From contig NZ_FOSL01000019.1 in assembly GCF_900114255.1 (NCBI RefSeq), positions 33,189-97,188 of the forward strand: a stretch of 64,000 nucleotides of DNA, given 5' to 3'. The stretch's first letter is position 1. Each line of letters begins with the position of its first letter. Below, in pieces: positions 44,653 to 52,368 of the stretch. The stretch is from Neomesorhizobium albiziae (lineage in GTDB: Bacteria; Pseudomonadota; Alphaproteobacteria; Rhizobiales; Rhizobiaceae). A program made the position numbers and the translations under genes. The notes under the pieces were generated by a model. That model was not told the DNA's origin. It did no database searches and saw only the letters and a list, made by a program, of their open reading frames with translations.

Positions 44653-45402
44653 ATGAAAGTCAAATTGGCAATTGCGTCGTTCGTGGCGGGTTTCGTGATG
44701 TCCATCGCGACGGCTGACGAAATGAAAATCGACGGGACTAGCAAGGAGACGTTCGCCGCTAGCGCAGCGGCGATGACTAAAAGTCTCAAACCCGACGAAA
44801 AGGAGATTTTTCGTACCGGCTTTTTGAATCTGATCATATATCGCTATCCACCAGCGGACGGGGCAGAAGGTCTTTCCGCATTAGCTATGATGCCACAGGC
44901 ATTGGAAGTCGCGCACACGACCATGAACGGCGTCACCATGACGGAGATTATGGAGCGAGGCCGGGAACTGGCGACGAACTCCGCAAAGAACACCGCAGTT
45001 GCCAAGCCGGATTATGCCGCGGTTCGCTCGTGCCTACAGCGCAACGTCATCCCATCAAACGCGAGGATCGAAAAGACCGACTTTGGTCACCGCATCGAAT
45101 TGGACGTGACCAACAATCTGCCATGGGCAATCTCATTCGTTCATGTTGGCTACAAGGTGACGACGCCGGGCCGAAGCGTCCCATGGTCCGACGAGAACTT
45201 TGGTATAGACGTGAGCGGCGGCATCGAGCCGGGCGAGACGCGATCCATCGCCACCAGCGCATTCGGTATCCCGGAGATCGCAGCGGACGTGCAGACCGAA
45301 GCGCAAATGCTGGACGTAGCGGACGCCGAAAAGCGCCACCTTGTTGGCGAAGTGCGCTTTAACGATCACCCAAAGGACGTGACGCCGAACGGCTGCAAAT
45401 AG
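44653..45402 (+). CDS. Exported hypothetical protein
   Basis: A 249-aa protein with a signal peptide at 1-21 (MKVKLAIASFVAGFVMSIATA). The mature N-terminus KIDGTSKETFAASAAAMTKSLKPDEKEIFRTGFLNL resembles the small secreted or lipoprotein DUF6694 family, but I cannot confirm this. A later part (RIEKTDFGHRIELDVTNNLPWAISFVHVGYKV) reads as a beta-sandwich domain, as in intra- or extracellular adhesion folds. It is followed by a terminator, so it closes the primase transcription unit. Its role in the element is unknown. Confidence 0.6.
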   Translation: MKVKLAIASFVAGFVMSIATADEMKIDGTSKETFAASAAAMTKSLKPDEKEIFRTGFLNLIIYRYPPADGAEGLSALAMMPQALEVAHTTMNGVTMTEIMERGRELATNSAKNTAVAKPDYAAVRSCLQRNVIPSNARIEKTDFGHRIELDVTNNLPWAISFVHVGYKVTTPGRSVPWSDENFGIDVSGGIEPGETRSIATSAFGIPEIAADVQTEAQMLDVADAEKRHLVGEVRFNDHPKDVTPNGCK

Positions 45403-45431
45403 CCGCGCACGAGTTGAAATCGGACATCGTT

Positions 45432-45468
45432 AAATACCGGCAATTTGCTATAAATTGCCGGTATTTTT
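45432..45468. terminator. Strong terminator-like hairpin, probably bidirectional
   Basis: A perfect 15-bp stem (AAATACCGGCAATTT at 45432-45446 and its complement at 45452-45466) with a 5-base loop GCTAT. A/T flanks on both arms give a U-tract in either direction. It is 29 bases after the exported-protein stop. Confidence 0.8.
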
Positions 45469-45547
45469 ATGCAATTTGCAGGACGAAACCCGCTAAAAGT
45501 TCTGGCCACCGTTCTGTCCGCAGAACCTATTGATTTTGTTAGGAAAT

Positions 45548-45711
45548 CCAGAAAGCCAGAAAATCCGAAAAATCCGCCTATCCCTCCCGTACAGCGGGAC
45601 GGGGTAGCGGTAATTACTGTAATTATGGCAATTACTGTATTACCTATTATCTCTCTCTTTCTAATTTTCTGTCTTTTCTGGCTTTCTGGCTTAATATAAT
45701 AAAATCAATAG
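45548..45711. repeat. Repeat-rich AT-rich region, possible replication origin of the element
   Basis: A 16-bp perfect inverted repeat (CCAGAAAGCCAGAAAA at 45548-45563, complement at 45674-45689) flanks an AT-rich segment with two direct copies of AATTACTGTA (45612, 45630; 18-bp period). TAAAATCAATAG at 45700-45711 recurs at 42074-42085 just before the primase leader. Such structure in a non-coding gap of a replicating element suggests an origin or regulatory locus. A 76-codon frame at 45469-45699 crosses it but starts inside the terminator tail and is not credible. Confidence 0.45.
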
Positions 45712-45830
45712 CTTAGCATGGCCAAAACCAATGCCAGAAAAAGCCAAGAATTTTAACGCCGACAGCATCTTTATGTACCGCAAATAACGGGCCGCCCCCG
45801 CCACAGCCCATCAGCGCCGATGAGGGCGTA

Positions 45831-46016
45831 ATGGCGGGTAAGATGTCGGATAGCGTGGCAACTGCGCTTCAAACTGTGGGAATTGCTGCGATGATGGCGG
45901 AGCATATCTCCGCTACGGTCGTCGTCGAATCCGTCAAAATGGTCATTGCGTTGAACGCGGTAGAATATTTCGTTTCGGTCAATGCAGTAACAAATTCGAT
46001 TTTGGCACAAATCTGA
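45831..46016 (+). CDS. Possible small hypothetical protein, 61 aa
   Basis: A short frame with GAGGG four bases before the ATG. The product is mostly aliphatic (VATALQTVGIAAMMAEHISATVVVESVKMVIALNAVEYF) and could be an amphipathic helix, but the codons look irregular and a minus-strand frame covers the same bases. No family is recognised. The 45403-46142 interval holds no other gene candidate. Confidence 0.3.
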   Translation: MAGKMSDSVATALQTVGIAAMMAEHISATVVVESVKMVIALNAVEYFVSVNAVTNSILAQI

Positions 46017-46142
46017 TTGCTATGATCTTGCGATGATCGATGCGTTGAAATAATTCTTATCATCAATGTAATATAATCTACAGGCGATACTTGACGACAC
46101 TGCCGAGCGCTGTCAACTTGAAGTGACAAAGGAGCAAATCAC

Positions 46143-46943
46143 ATGTATCTGGACCTACAGCCTTTCGAAGATCAGACCGCCTACCGCTTCACAGCATCCC
46201 GTCCGCGTGATGGGCGCACCGGCCCGCTGGTTATCTTGAAGTCGCTCGAAAACAGCGAAGTGTTCGGCCCGCACTTGCGGAAGCTGCGCGAGACGGTCGG
46301 TAATTCCGTGCCCGTCATGCAGGCGAAGATCGCTGACAGCAGCCCGGAGGGTTGGACCAAAAATGCGCCCGCATTTGCGGCATTCATTGCCGCCGCCTAT
46401 CAGCCGCTACGTAACGCTGCGATGGACCGTTCGCGCGAACTGGACGCGATCCGCGCCGACAAGCTTGCCAACCGCCCTGCAATCCCGCTCAGCGCTGGTG
46501 AAGCTGAAAAACTGCGGATCGTGTTCGCCCATGAGGTCCGCACCGCTCAAACGGTGCAGTGGCTGTCTGGTTTGAAACCATCCGAACTGATCGCAGCCGC
46601 GAGCGGTAACCGGGAGTTCGGTTCGGTGATACTCTCCAATCCCACACTACGCGCCAAGCTGCCGGGCGATCTTGCCGAACGGCTTGAACGCGACACGTTG
46701 GAACTGGCGTATGCCGAGCAGAACGCCAATGCCGTCAAATTGAAGCCGACATACGATCTGCCGCTACGGCAAGGCGGCAATCTGGACGCCGCAAAAGCAA
46801 TCGCACGGCAGGCGATAGCGTCACATGAAGTGGCCCGCGACGAAATTGCCGCTGTGGAAATGGTGCTAAAATCCGCTGTCGATTTCGTTGCGATCCTTGG
46901 CGACATCTCGCGCGAGGAAGCGTTCGGATTGCTCAACGGATGA
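46143..46943 (+). CDS. Element protein of unknown function, 266 aa
   Basis: The first gene of a packed run, with AAAGGAG 7 bases before the ATG. The protein is largely helical, with an N-terminal mixed region (YLDLQPFEDQTAYRFTASRPRDGRTGPLVILK) and a long alanine- and leucine-rich C-terminal part (ELAYAEQNANAVKLKP...AAKAIARQAIASHEVARDEIAAVEMV). Its stop overlaps the next start by ATGA. It has no recognisable domain; the position suggests a role in element maintenance or in use of a helper phage. Confidence 0.6.
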   Translation: MYLDLQPFEDQTAYRFTASRPRDGRTGPLVILKSLENSEVFGPHLRKLRETVGNSVPVMQAKIADSSPEGWTKNAPAFAAFIAAAYQPLRNAAMDRSRELDAIRADKLANRPAIPLSAGEAEKLRIVFAHEVRTAQTVQWLSGLKPSELIAAASGNREFGSVILSNPTLRAKLPGDLAERLERDTLELAYAEQNANAVKLKPTYDLPLRQGGNLDAAKAIARQAIASHEVARDEIAAVEMVLKSAVDFVAILGDISREEAFGLLNG

Positions 46944-47167
46944 CCCGCTACTCACTCCCACCAACGGTAACGTTGCCGACCGCATCGACCATCGAAATGG
47001 GCCATTTGCGCATTGCATTGGGTGGCGCATCGCGGGCGGTTGTCTCTCTCTGGCGCAAAGCTGGCTTTCCACAAAGTTGGCAGGAGGGAAATACAACGTG
47101 GGTCACCTCAACGGACGCTGCATCGGACTGGCTAAAAGGCCAGGGCGTTATTGTCAGACGGATTTAA
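46940..47167 (+). CDS. Small element protein, possible winged-helix DNA binder
   Basis: A 75-aa protein coupled to its upstream neighbour by ATGA. HLRIALGGASRAVVSLWRKAGFPQSWQEGNTTWVTSTDAASDWLKGQGV at ~22-70 has the order of an AlpA/MerR-like fold: helix, turn, recognition helix, then a wing and a terminal helix. That would suit a terminase-small-subunit-like or regulatory DNA binder. The assignment is tentative. Confidence 0.5.
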   Translation: MTRYSLPPTVTLPTASTIEMGHLRIALGGASRAVVSLWRKAGFPQSWQEGNTTWVTSTDAASDWLKGQGVIVRRI

Positions 47168-47169
47168 GC

Positions 47170-47598
47170 ATGACCGCCGATATCCTCCCTATTAATAGCG
47201 GCCTGCAACCGCCACAGCGTGATGCCAACGGCCAATTCATGCCAGGGTCGGGTGGTCGCCCGCGCGGCGCGAAAAACCGTATTTCGACCGAAGCAATTGC
47301 GGCGATCAAAGACATGAAGGACGAAGCTATTGAACAGCTTCGAACCAAACTTCAACGCGGCGATTGGGACGCGCTTTCCTTTGTTTTGGAACGTATCGTA
47401 GGCAAGGGTCGCGTGGTTGAAATGGACAGCACTTCGCCTGATGAAATTGCTGGCATGATTGCATCCGGTTCCCTGACGACCACGGAAGCGAAGGACCTAA
47501 CAGCAGCATTGGCAAAACTTGCCGAGATTACCGAACTCGCGACGATCAAAGATCGGCTTGCGGAACTTGAACAAGCACTTGCGGAGCGGTCACGATGA
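47170..47598 (+). CDS. DUF5681-like protein, possible small-terminase relative
   Basis: A 142-aa protein from the ATG at 47170, 2 bases after the previous stop. The segment RDANGQFMPGSGGRPRGAKNRIS (split: RDANGQFMPG, then GGRPRGAKNR) is the mark of DUF5681 and related phage proteins, often found next to packaging genes. The rest is helical (IAAIKDMKDEAIEQLRTKL) with a C-terminal coiled-coil-like region (IKDRLAELEQALAER). No large terminase follows. It overlaps the next gene by ATGA. Confidence 0.6.
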   Translation: MTADILPINSGLQPPQRDANGQFMPGSGGRPRGAKNRISTEAIAAIKDMKDEAIEQLRTKLQRGDWDALSFVLERIVGKGRVVEMDSTSPDEIAGMIASGSLTTTEAKDLTAALAKLAEITELATIKDRLAELEQALAERSR

Positions 47599-47912
47599 CC
47601 ATCCGCGACGTGATCCGCCGACTAGCCGTTGCTGAAGCGACGATCAATCCAGCGAACAGCATGGGAGCGCGTTTGAAACGGCTCACACAGGACCAACGCG
47701 CAACTTACGACCAATGGCGAGAATTGCGCGCCAAATGGACCGCTCTCTTTGACGAACCGGACGCGCTTTATGCGGCGATCATTAACGGCAACTCCGGGCC
47801 GCAATTGCCCGAAAGCTTTCGAGACATTCTGTTCGATCCGCCGCCGCAGATATCGACCGGCGAGACAGAGACGCAAATTAACGACAAGTGGCAGCGATTT
47901 TCGGAACGATGA
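47595..47912 (+). CDS. Element hypothetical protein, 105 aa
   Basis: A soluble, mostly helical 105-aa protein (TIRDVIRRLAVAEATINP, RLTQDQRATYDQWRELRAKW). It is coupled to both neighbours by ATGA overlaps. No domain is recognised. Its place in the packed run is the only functional hint. Confidence 0.55.
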   Translation: MTIRDVIRRLAVAEATINPANSMGARLKRLTQDQRATYDQWRELRAKWTALFDEPDALYAAIINGNSGPQLPESFRDILFDPPPQISTGETETQINDKWQRFSER

Positions 47913-48136
47913 CTATGACAATTATTTCTGTGCCGCGCTGCCGGTTCATCGCAGAAGAAATCGCTTTGGACATCGTGGGATGGTCTTTGTCGGAACTGCG
48001 TTATGCGCAGGATTACAACGGCTATCCAATCCCAATCCGGTTGAGCGACATGCTCGTTTTGGAAACTGAAAACATCGTTCGATGGGCACGATCACGTCAA
48101 TTCCAAGTGGTCCGCCATACCATCGCGGGAGCATGA
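47909..48136 (+). CDS. Element hypothetical protein, 75 aa
   Basis: A 75-aa product when started at the ATG at 47909, which overlaps the preceding stop; an in-frame ATG at 47888 is possible. CRFIAEEIALDIVGWSLSELRYAQDYNGYPIPIRLSDMLVLETENIVRWARS resembles a small DNA-binding or adaptor protein with a C-terminal helix, similar in layout to the 75-aa protein at 46940. Function unknown. Confidence 0.5.
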   Translation: MTMTIISVPRCRFIAEEIALDIVGWSLSELRYAQDYNGYPIPIRLSDMLVLETENIVRWARSRQFQVVRHTIAGA

Positions 48137-48139
48137 GCG

Positions 48140-48613
48140 ATGACCGACCCACAGATAATCTATGTCGAGAATGCGAACCTTTACGTGCTGCTAGTTGGCA
48201 ACAAGATCGCGCAGATTCAGAAATGCACCGTCTCGCGCATCAATCCGCACGCAAAGCACGTTGATTGCTTGGACGTTGCTTTGGATCGAACGCGCGTTGT
48301 CGAGCGTGAACCCTATTTTGGGTCCAAATCCGCGCTCTGCTTGGACGCCGCCGACTTGACCACATTTGCCGCATGGTTGCGCGATGAGATTATGCCGCGC
48401 GCATCGATCAAGGCGTTTGGCAAGGCGATGGAAAGAATGTTTTCGGGATCAATGCATTTCCGCGACGTGGCGGCGGCAGCAGGCCGGGCAGCAGGTGTGC
48501 CGGGCATGAAGCGGGCACAGGGCGAGGAACTCTTTTATATGGACCGCGCCAAGGCCTCCGATCCCGAAGGTTTTGCAGAGATGGCCGCAAAATATGATCC
48601 AAACGGACTCTAG
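48140..48613 (+). CDS. Element hypothetical protein, 157 aa
   Basis: The last gene of the six-gene run, 3 bases after the previous stop. The N-terminal half reads as beta strands (QIIYVENANLYVLLVGNKIAQIQKCTVSRI) and the second half as helices (DLTTFAAWLRDEIMPRASIKAFGKAMERMF). No family is recognised. After it come about 200 non-coding bases before the membrane cargo gene. Confidence 0.5.
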   Translation: MTDPQIIYVENANLYVLLVGNKIAQIQKCTVSRINPHAKHVDCLDVALDRTRVVEREPYFGSKSALCLDAADLTTFAAWLRDEIMPRASIKAFGKAMERMFSGSMHFRDVAAAAGRAAGVPGMKRAQGEELFYMDRAKASDPEGFAEMAAKYDPNGL

Positions 48614-48815
48614 CACCGCCGTGACAAAGGAGAATTGCAATTAAAATACAAAGGTCGCGGGGACGGGTAAGCGCAAGGGTAGATTTCGCTCACCCTGTCA
48701 AGACGAGCTATCCCGCCCACTGGCTTGTCCACGCCGGCAAAGATTGCCGGCCTGTTGGGCAGAAGGAAAGCATGGTAAAATCGATCCTTGCCGACGCGCG
48801 GGGCGTACAACTCTA

Positions 48816-49484
48816 ATGGCTAAACCAAGTGAAAAGCGCCTAATTTTGGCAGTCGGTGCGGTGCTGATTGCAATAGCATCGCTTGTTGGCGTTGGCGTTC
48901 TTTTAAGAATTTTGAATGAGGTAGTATCATTGTCGATCTTTGACGATCAGAACTACGTTAATTCCGATGAATTTGAACGAAATTTTGCATTTATACTGTA
49001 TTTCGTAGTTGCAGGATCATGGACTTACGTAGTGTGGGACGCGACCAATTCAACATGGCGGCGAGGTCTATTATATGGGATTGCTGTTCTTTTCTTTGGT
49101 TCGTTCACGCTAATAAATTATCTTGGAGCAGATGCGTTGATACCATTGTCGTTCCTAGCGGTGACCAATATTTTATTTGCATTCGTGTCGACTGTCTGCG
49201 TCGCGTTGATATGGATGGTAAACTTTACTTTGATTGAAGCAAAGATATTGAAGTATATGAGTTTGTTTGCGTTGGCGACATTTGGTGTATGTTTACCGCT
49301 TGTTTTTAATTTGTTCTATTTCGCGGTACGGCTTGGCATGGTAGACAAAGATAACGTTAAGTCACTATTTTTAAGTGGCGCTGTTTACATATTAAGTGCT
49401 CTATCAGGTATAGCGGTTAGCGCCATAAATTACACGGTAATGGACAGAATTAAAGGGCGAGCCGCTAGCACACCTTCCGCATAG
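48816..49484 (+). CDS. Multi-pass membrane protein of unknown function
   Basis: A 222-aa protein from the ATG at 48816. Six hydrophobic segments are visible: ~10-33, ~58-76, ~88-107, ~112-138, ~146-170 and ~184-205. The N-terminus MAKPSEKR is basic, and the C-terminal tail is short and polar. It is much richer in A/T and rare codons than the rest of the window, so it is a recent arrival. It is a cargo gene of the element; effector roles at the membrane are common in abortive-infection systems, but nothing here proves one. Confidence 0.6.
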   Translation: MAKPSEKRLILAVGAVLIAIASLVGVGVLLRILNEVVSLSIFDDQNYVNSDEFERNFAFILYFVVAGSWTYVVWDATNSTWRRGLLYGIAVLFFGSFTLINYLGADALIPLSFLAVTNILFAFVSTVCVALIWMVNFTLIEAKILKYMSLFALATFGVCLPLVFNLFYFAVRLGMVDKDNVKSLFLSGAVYILSALSGIAVSAINYTVMDRIKGRAASTPSA

Positions 49485-49704
49485 TGTCGTTGCAGTTGAT
49501 GCAGCGGACGCGGATTAGCTGCCCGATCTCATGGGCGCAGCTTAACGTCCGTTGGGGCTTTGCCAAACCGAAGCAGGAACCGCACTGGTCCTGCTTTGAG
49601 CACCGCGCCGACGGCGAAAGATACCTTTGACGGAGCAGCAAGTATCCAAACTGACGCCAGCGCGTTTCGCGCCGATACCGAATTGCAATGAATTCAATGA
49701 CCAA
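49465..49704 (-). CDS. Possible small zinc-ribbon protein, 79 aa
   Basis: A minus-strand frame with two C-x2-C pairs, CGSC (~41-44) and CINC (~69-72), separated by about 24 residues (DQCGSCFGLAK ... RVRCINCND), the layout of a zinc ribbon. The N-terminal 35 residues are basic. The ribosome-binding site is weak and the 3' end overlaps the convergent membrane-protein gene by 20 bases. The region to 49807 shows no other gene. Confidence 0.35.
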   Translation of the reverse strand: MVIEFIAIRYRRETRWRQFGYLLLRQRYLSPSARCSKQDQCGSCFGLAKPQRTLSCAHEIGQLIRVRCINCNDTMRKVC

Positions 49705-49807
49705 TGATGCGTATCAGCGTTGCAGGAGCGGGAGGGGTAAGCGCTGGGGTTTATCGGGGGACCCCAGTCAATCAGCGGCTTTCAATAACAGCTTGCTTTG
49801 TTCCTGA

Positions 49808-50881
49808 TCACGACGAAGGCTCAACGAGCTGTTTTGATAGATCGTCTGACCAAATGTTCCAGACCCCGCATTTCGAAAGAATCAAAAGTCGTACTACGCT
49901 TTGAACGTTGTACACCTCGTAGGGGCCCAAAAGAGGCGCCTTGTCCCCAAACGCATGAGCAGTCATAAAATTTCGCAAGTAGCTGCAGGCGCTAATTGCA
50001 TCGGGCAGCGAGAATTCAATGTCGCGAATTAGACGACCATCGCTGTGCCGTGCCAGCGTGTTTCGTTTCGGGTGAATTGCAGGTTCGGTCTCACCGCCTC
50101 GGACAATCCAATCGACTTTTCTCTGCGGATCGATTTCGGCCTTTTCCAAGCGGGCTTCAATGTCAGCCAAGACTTTTGGATTCCACTCGAAGGTATCATT
50201 GTCCAACCATCGAGGATTCTGCTGACTTGACCTTATCTCCAACCCAAGTTCCTCAATTGCAGAGTACGCAAGATTTATGGCAATTGAAGTGCGAACATGA
50301 TCTGAAAATTGTTCAGAGTGTTTGGAAAAAATCTGTCCATGACGTGGATGCGTTGACCAAGGTGTTATGCTTTCTGTGTCGTAACTATGTGAAAGCTTGT
50401 GAATCGCGTATATAAGCTGGTTATCAGACCACGCTTTGGCTGCCATGGCCACCGCCACAGGCATCTCGGGTTGATAGGTGAACCGCTCAAAAAATCCTCT
50501 AGTTTGAAATACATGTTTGAATATGTCGGCTTGCTCAGACGTATCGCTAGGTAATTCGAACCCAGAAAGAGAACGGTTCTCCGTATCTGGAAAACCTTCA
50601 ACGATGACATTAGCGGAACTTATCAGACTGATTATATTGTCGGCTTCGCTTTCTGCGGCTTCCAAGATTAACAATTGCCCAAGCGTTTCATCTTCTCTTA
50701 GTATTCCTAGGTCGCTCAAAGCGTTGGGATTTGTAATTTGAGAATAACCAGTCGTATTAAATTTAAATCGCCTAGATGGATCAGTAATAAAGCGGGAATT
50801 CCATCCCGCTTGCGAACAAAGAAATTTTACCAAATCAATTTGTCTTGGTTCAAACACAAGAAAGCTGCAGAATGACGCCAT
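49808..50881 (-). CDS. Orphan cargo protein, 357 aa
   Basis: A minus-strand gene, against the direction of the rest of the element, with GGGGAG before the ATG. The 357-aa product is soluble and mixed in structure: an N-terminal domain (FEPRQIDLVKFLCSQAGW), a central region with AAESEADNIISLISSANVIVEGFPD, a helical middle (TSIAINLAYSAIEELGLEIR) and ERKVDWIVRGGETEP-like charged loops near ~265. I recognise no family. Isolation, reversed direction and a lower-GC composition are typical of defence or other cargo genes. Confidence 0.6.
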   Translation of the reverse strand: MASFCSFLVFEPRQIDLVKFLCSQAGWNSRFITDPSRRFKFNTTGYSQITNPNALSDLGILREDETLGQLLILEAAESEADNIISLISSANVIVEGFPDTENRSLSGFELPSDTSEQADIFKHVFQTRGFFERFTYQPEMPVAVAMAAKAWSDNQLIYAIHKLSHSYDTESITPWSTHPRHGQIFSKHSEQFSDHVRTSIAINLAYSAIEELGLEIRSSQQNPRWLDNDTFEWNPKVLADIEARLEKAEIDPQRKVDWIVRGGETEPAIHPKRNTLARHSDGRLIRDIEFSLPDAISACSYLRNFMTAHAFGDKAPLLGPYEVYNVQSVVRLLILSKCGVWNIWSDDLSKQLVEPSS

Positions 50882-51182
50882 ACACCGCTCCCCTGAAAAG
50901 CATCCTCCAATAGCTTACATCATCTGCGATCTATCAAGGCAATCGGCATTTTAGAGCGGCTCATTTTCTGGATGGACCGAACGTGGGCCCGTCCCGTTGA
51001 AGCTGAGCAGCAAACATTCAAACAGCGCTGGCACGGCCAAGCCGACGACAAACCGCAACGAATTCAACGATCAGCGAGGCCAGAAGCAAAACAGGCTAGG
51101 GGCGAAATAGTTTCGCACGACAGACGTTGGAAATTTTTGGAGAAGGTGCTTAATTGCCCCATGCATTTAACGGGGGAACACA
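50882..51182. other. Divergent promoter region between cargo genes
   Basis: A 301-bp region between the divergent 357-aa gene and the three-gene cassette; both promoters should lie here. A small hairpin GCGAAA-TAG-TTTCGC occurs near 51103-51117. An 87-codon frame at 50972-51235 overlaps the cassette start out of phase and is probably not used. Confidence 0.4.
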
Positions 51183-51950
51183 GTGAGCTGGTGCGACAAA
51201 CTTGCGTCGACTCCGACGATAGGGTTTTTTCTTGAGCCGCATTTCGCTCCAAGCGACGCGGTTGTTAACGCGGTTACTCCGATGTTGGATCGGTGGATCA
51301 GCGGGCGCAAGCTCGAATTCAACGTCACTCACCAAGAAACGTTCCGTGTTGATATCCAACACGAAAACGGATTCATTTACCGTGTGGAGCCAACCAAGCT
51401 TTCGCTGCAATTCCAGCACAGACTAAGGCTGCGTCCCACGAGTGGCGCTCTCCCGGTTGCTGAATTCATCTCTCATCCCCATCCTTTCACAAGGCTCCTA
51501 GAGGAGGCATCTGAGTCCATCATCGAGATGGCACTTCTCTTGCCGAGCGGGCCGAAAAAGCGAAGCGTCACGCAAATAGGTGTAGTGTCTACAACGCAAG
51601 TGAACGACGAGGATTTGCCCCCTGGGCTGAAACGCCTCATCGAATTCCTGGGAAAGCCCTGGCCGAAGGGCTTGAGCGGCTATTCCGTCAGAATGACCGC
51701 TGATATTACAGAAACCTCAACATATGCGGATCGCTGCATTCACAACATAAGCCGTTCGTCGGACGACGAAAACGACGACCTCATAACTTTGCAGTTTGAC
51801 TATCAGCGGTATTCGACATCTCCGACGCCGCTGATGCGTGACGCCTTAAAACGCGAGGTGGCGTCGGCTACAAAGGGTGCGTTGGCTTATTTCGAGACAT
51901 TGGCCGTAGGAGACATGTTCGATGAGCAAATTGCACCCAGCGACGGCTGA
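51183..51950 (+). CDS. HNH cassette protein 1, unknown, 255 aa (TIGR04255-like layout)
   Basis: The first gene of a three-gene cassette. It starts at GTG with a GGGGGAA site. The product looks like an all-beta plus helical protein: KLEFNVTHQETFRVDIQHENGFIYRVEPTKLSLQFQ (~42-77), KKRSVTQIGVVSTTQVND (~117-134), then a long C-terminal helix ending in an acidic tail. The length and strand order recall the TIGR04255 family, sporadically distributed proteins found in small cassettes; this is a visual resemblance only. It overlaps gene 2 by 29 bases. Confidence 0.6.
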   Translation: MSWCDKLASTPTIGFFLEPHFAPSDAVVNAVTPMLDRWISGRKLEFNVTHQETFRVDIQHENGFIYRVEPTKLSLQFQHRLRLRPTSGALPVAEFISHPHPFTRLLEEASESIIEMALLLPSGPKKRSVTQIGVVSTTQVNDEDLPPGLKRLIEFLGKPWPKGLSGYSVRMTADITETSTYADRCIHNISRSSDDENDDLITLQFDYQRYSTSPTPLMRDALKREVASATKGALAYFETLAVGDMFDEQIAPSDG

Positions 51951-52368
51951 AACGGCAGGCATTCCATTGGGGCAACTCGTTCTCCAGATTGGAGAGGAAC
52001 GCGCCGCTGAGCAGGAAGCCGGCAACATTTTTGAGCTGCCCGCCGTGAAACCTATCCCCAAGATCACCGCGTCTTCCCATAAGGCGGCCGGTCGGCTGAA
52101 CGCGTCTGCCATTTCAGTTGAGGAAATCAAGGCGTGGCTAGACGAAAGGGAAGCTCTCTTAAACAAGAAGTTTGCGGGAGAGATGACGCGGAAGGACGAA
52201 AACCGTCTATCCTATGTGCGCTGGTCGCTCGATCGAATCGAGGATGCAAAGTATGGTGAAAATATGGACAATTTGGAGAATCGAGTTGTCATGTACGAGA
52301 GATTGCTAGACGAAGTGCGAAGCTTTACGCAGCAGCTTGAACGGGCATCGAATTCGCGCGTTAGATAA
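51922..52368 (+). CDS. HNH cassette protein 2, unknown, 148 aa
   Basis: A helical protein of 148 aa whose start lies inside gene 1. The first 60 residues are low-complexity and charged (QIGEERAAEQEAGNIFELP). Residues ~62-140 are helical and charged, with coiled-coil-like periodicity (VEEIKAWLDEREALLNKKFAGEMTRKDENRLSYVRWSLDRIED, then NRVVMYERLLDEVRSFTQQLER). It may be an adaptor or an immunity partner of the nuclease. The stop and the gene-3 start share one base (TAATG). Confidence 0.6.
   Translation: MSKLHPATAETAGIPLGQLVLQIGEERAAEQEAGNIFELPAVKPIPKITASSHKAAGRLNASAISVEEIKAWLDEREALLNKKFAGEMTRKDENRLSYVRWSLDRIEDAKYGENMDNLENRVVMYERLLDEVRSFTQQLERASNSRVR

Noticed and set aside
45469..45699. 76-codon hydrophobic frame in the element
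   Set aside because: Starts in the terminator tail with no ribosome-binding site; the AT-rich repeats make a random hydrophobic frame.
50972..51235. 87-codon plus-strand frame before the HNH cassette
   Set aside because: Overlaps the cassette start out of phase, with no good ribosome-binding site or motif.
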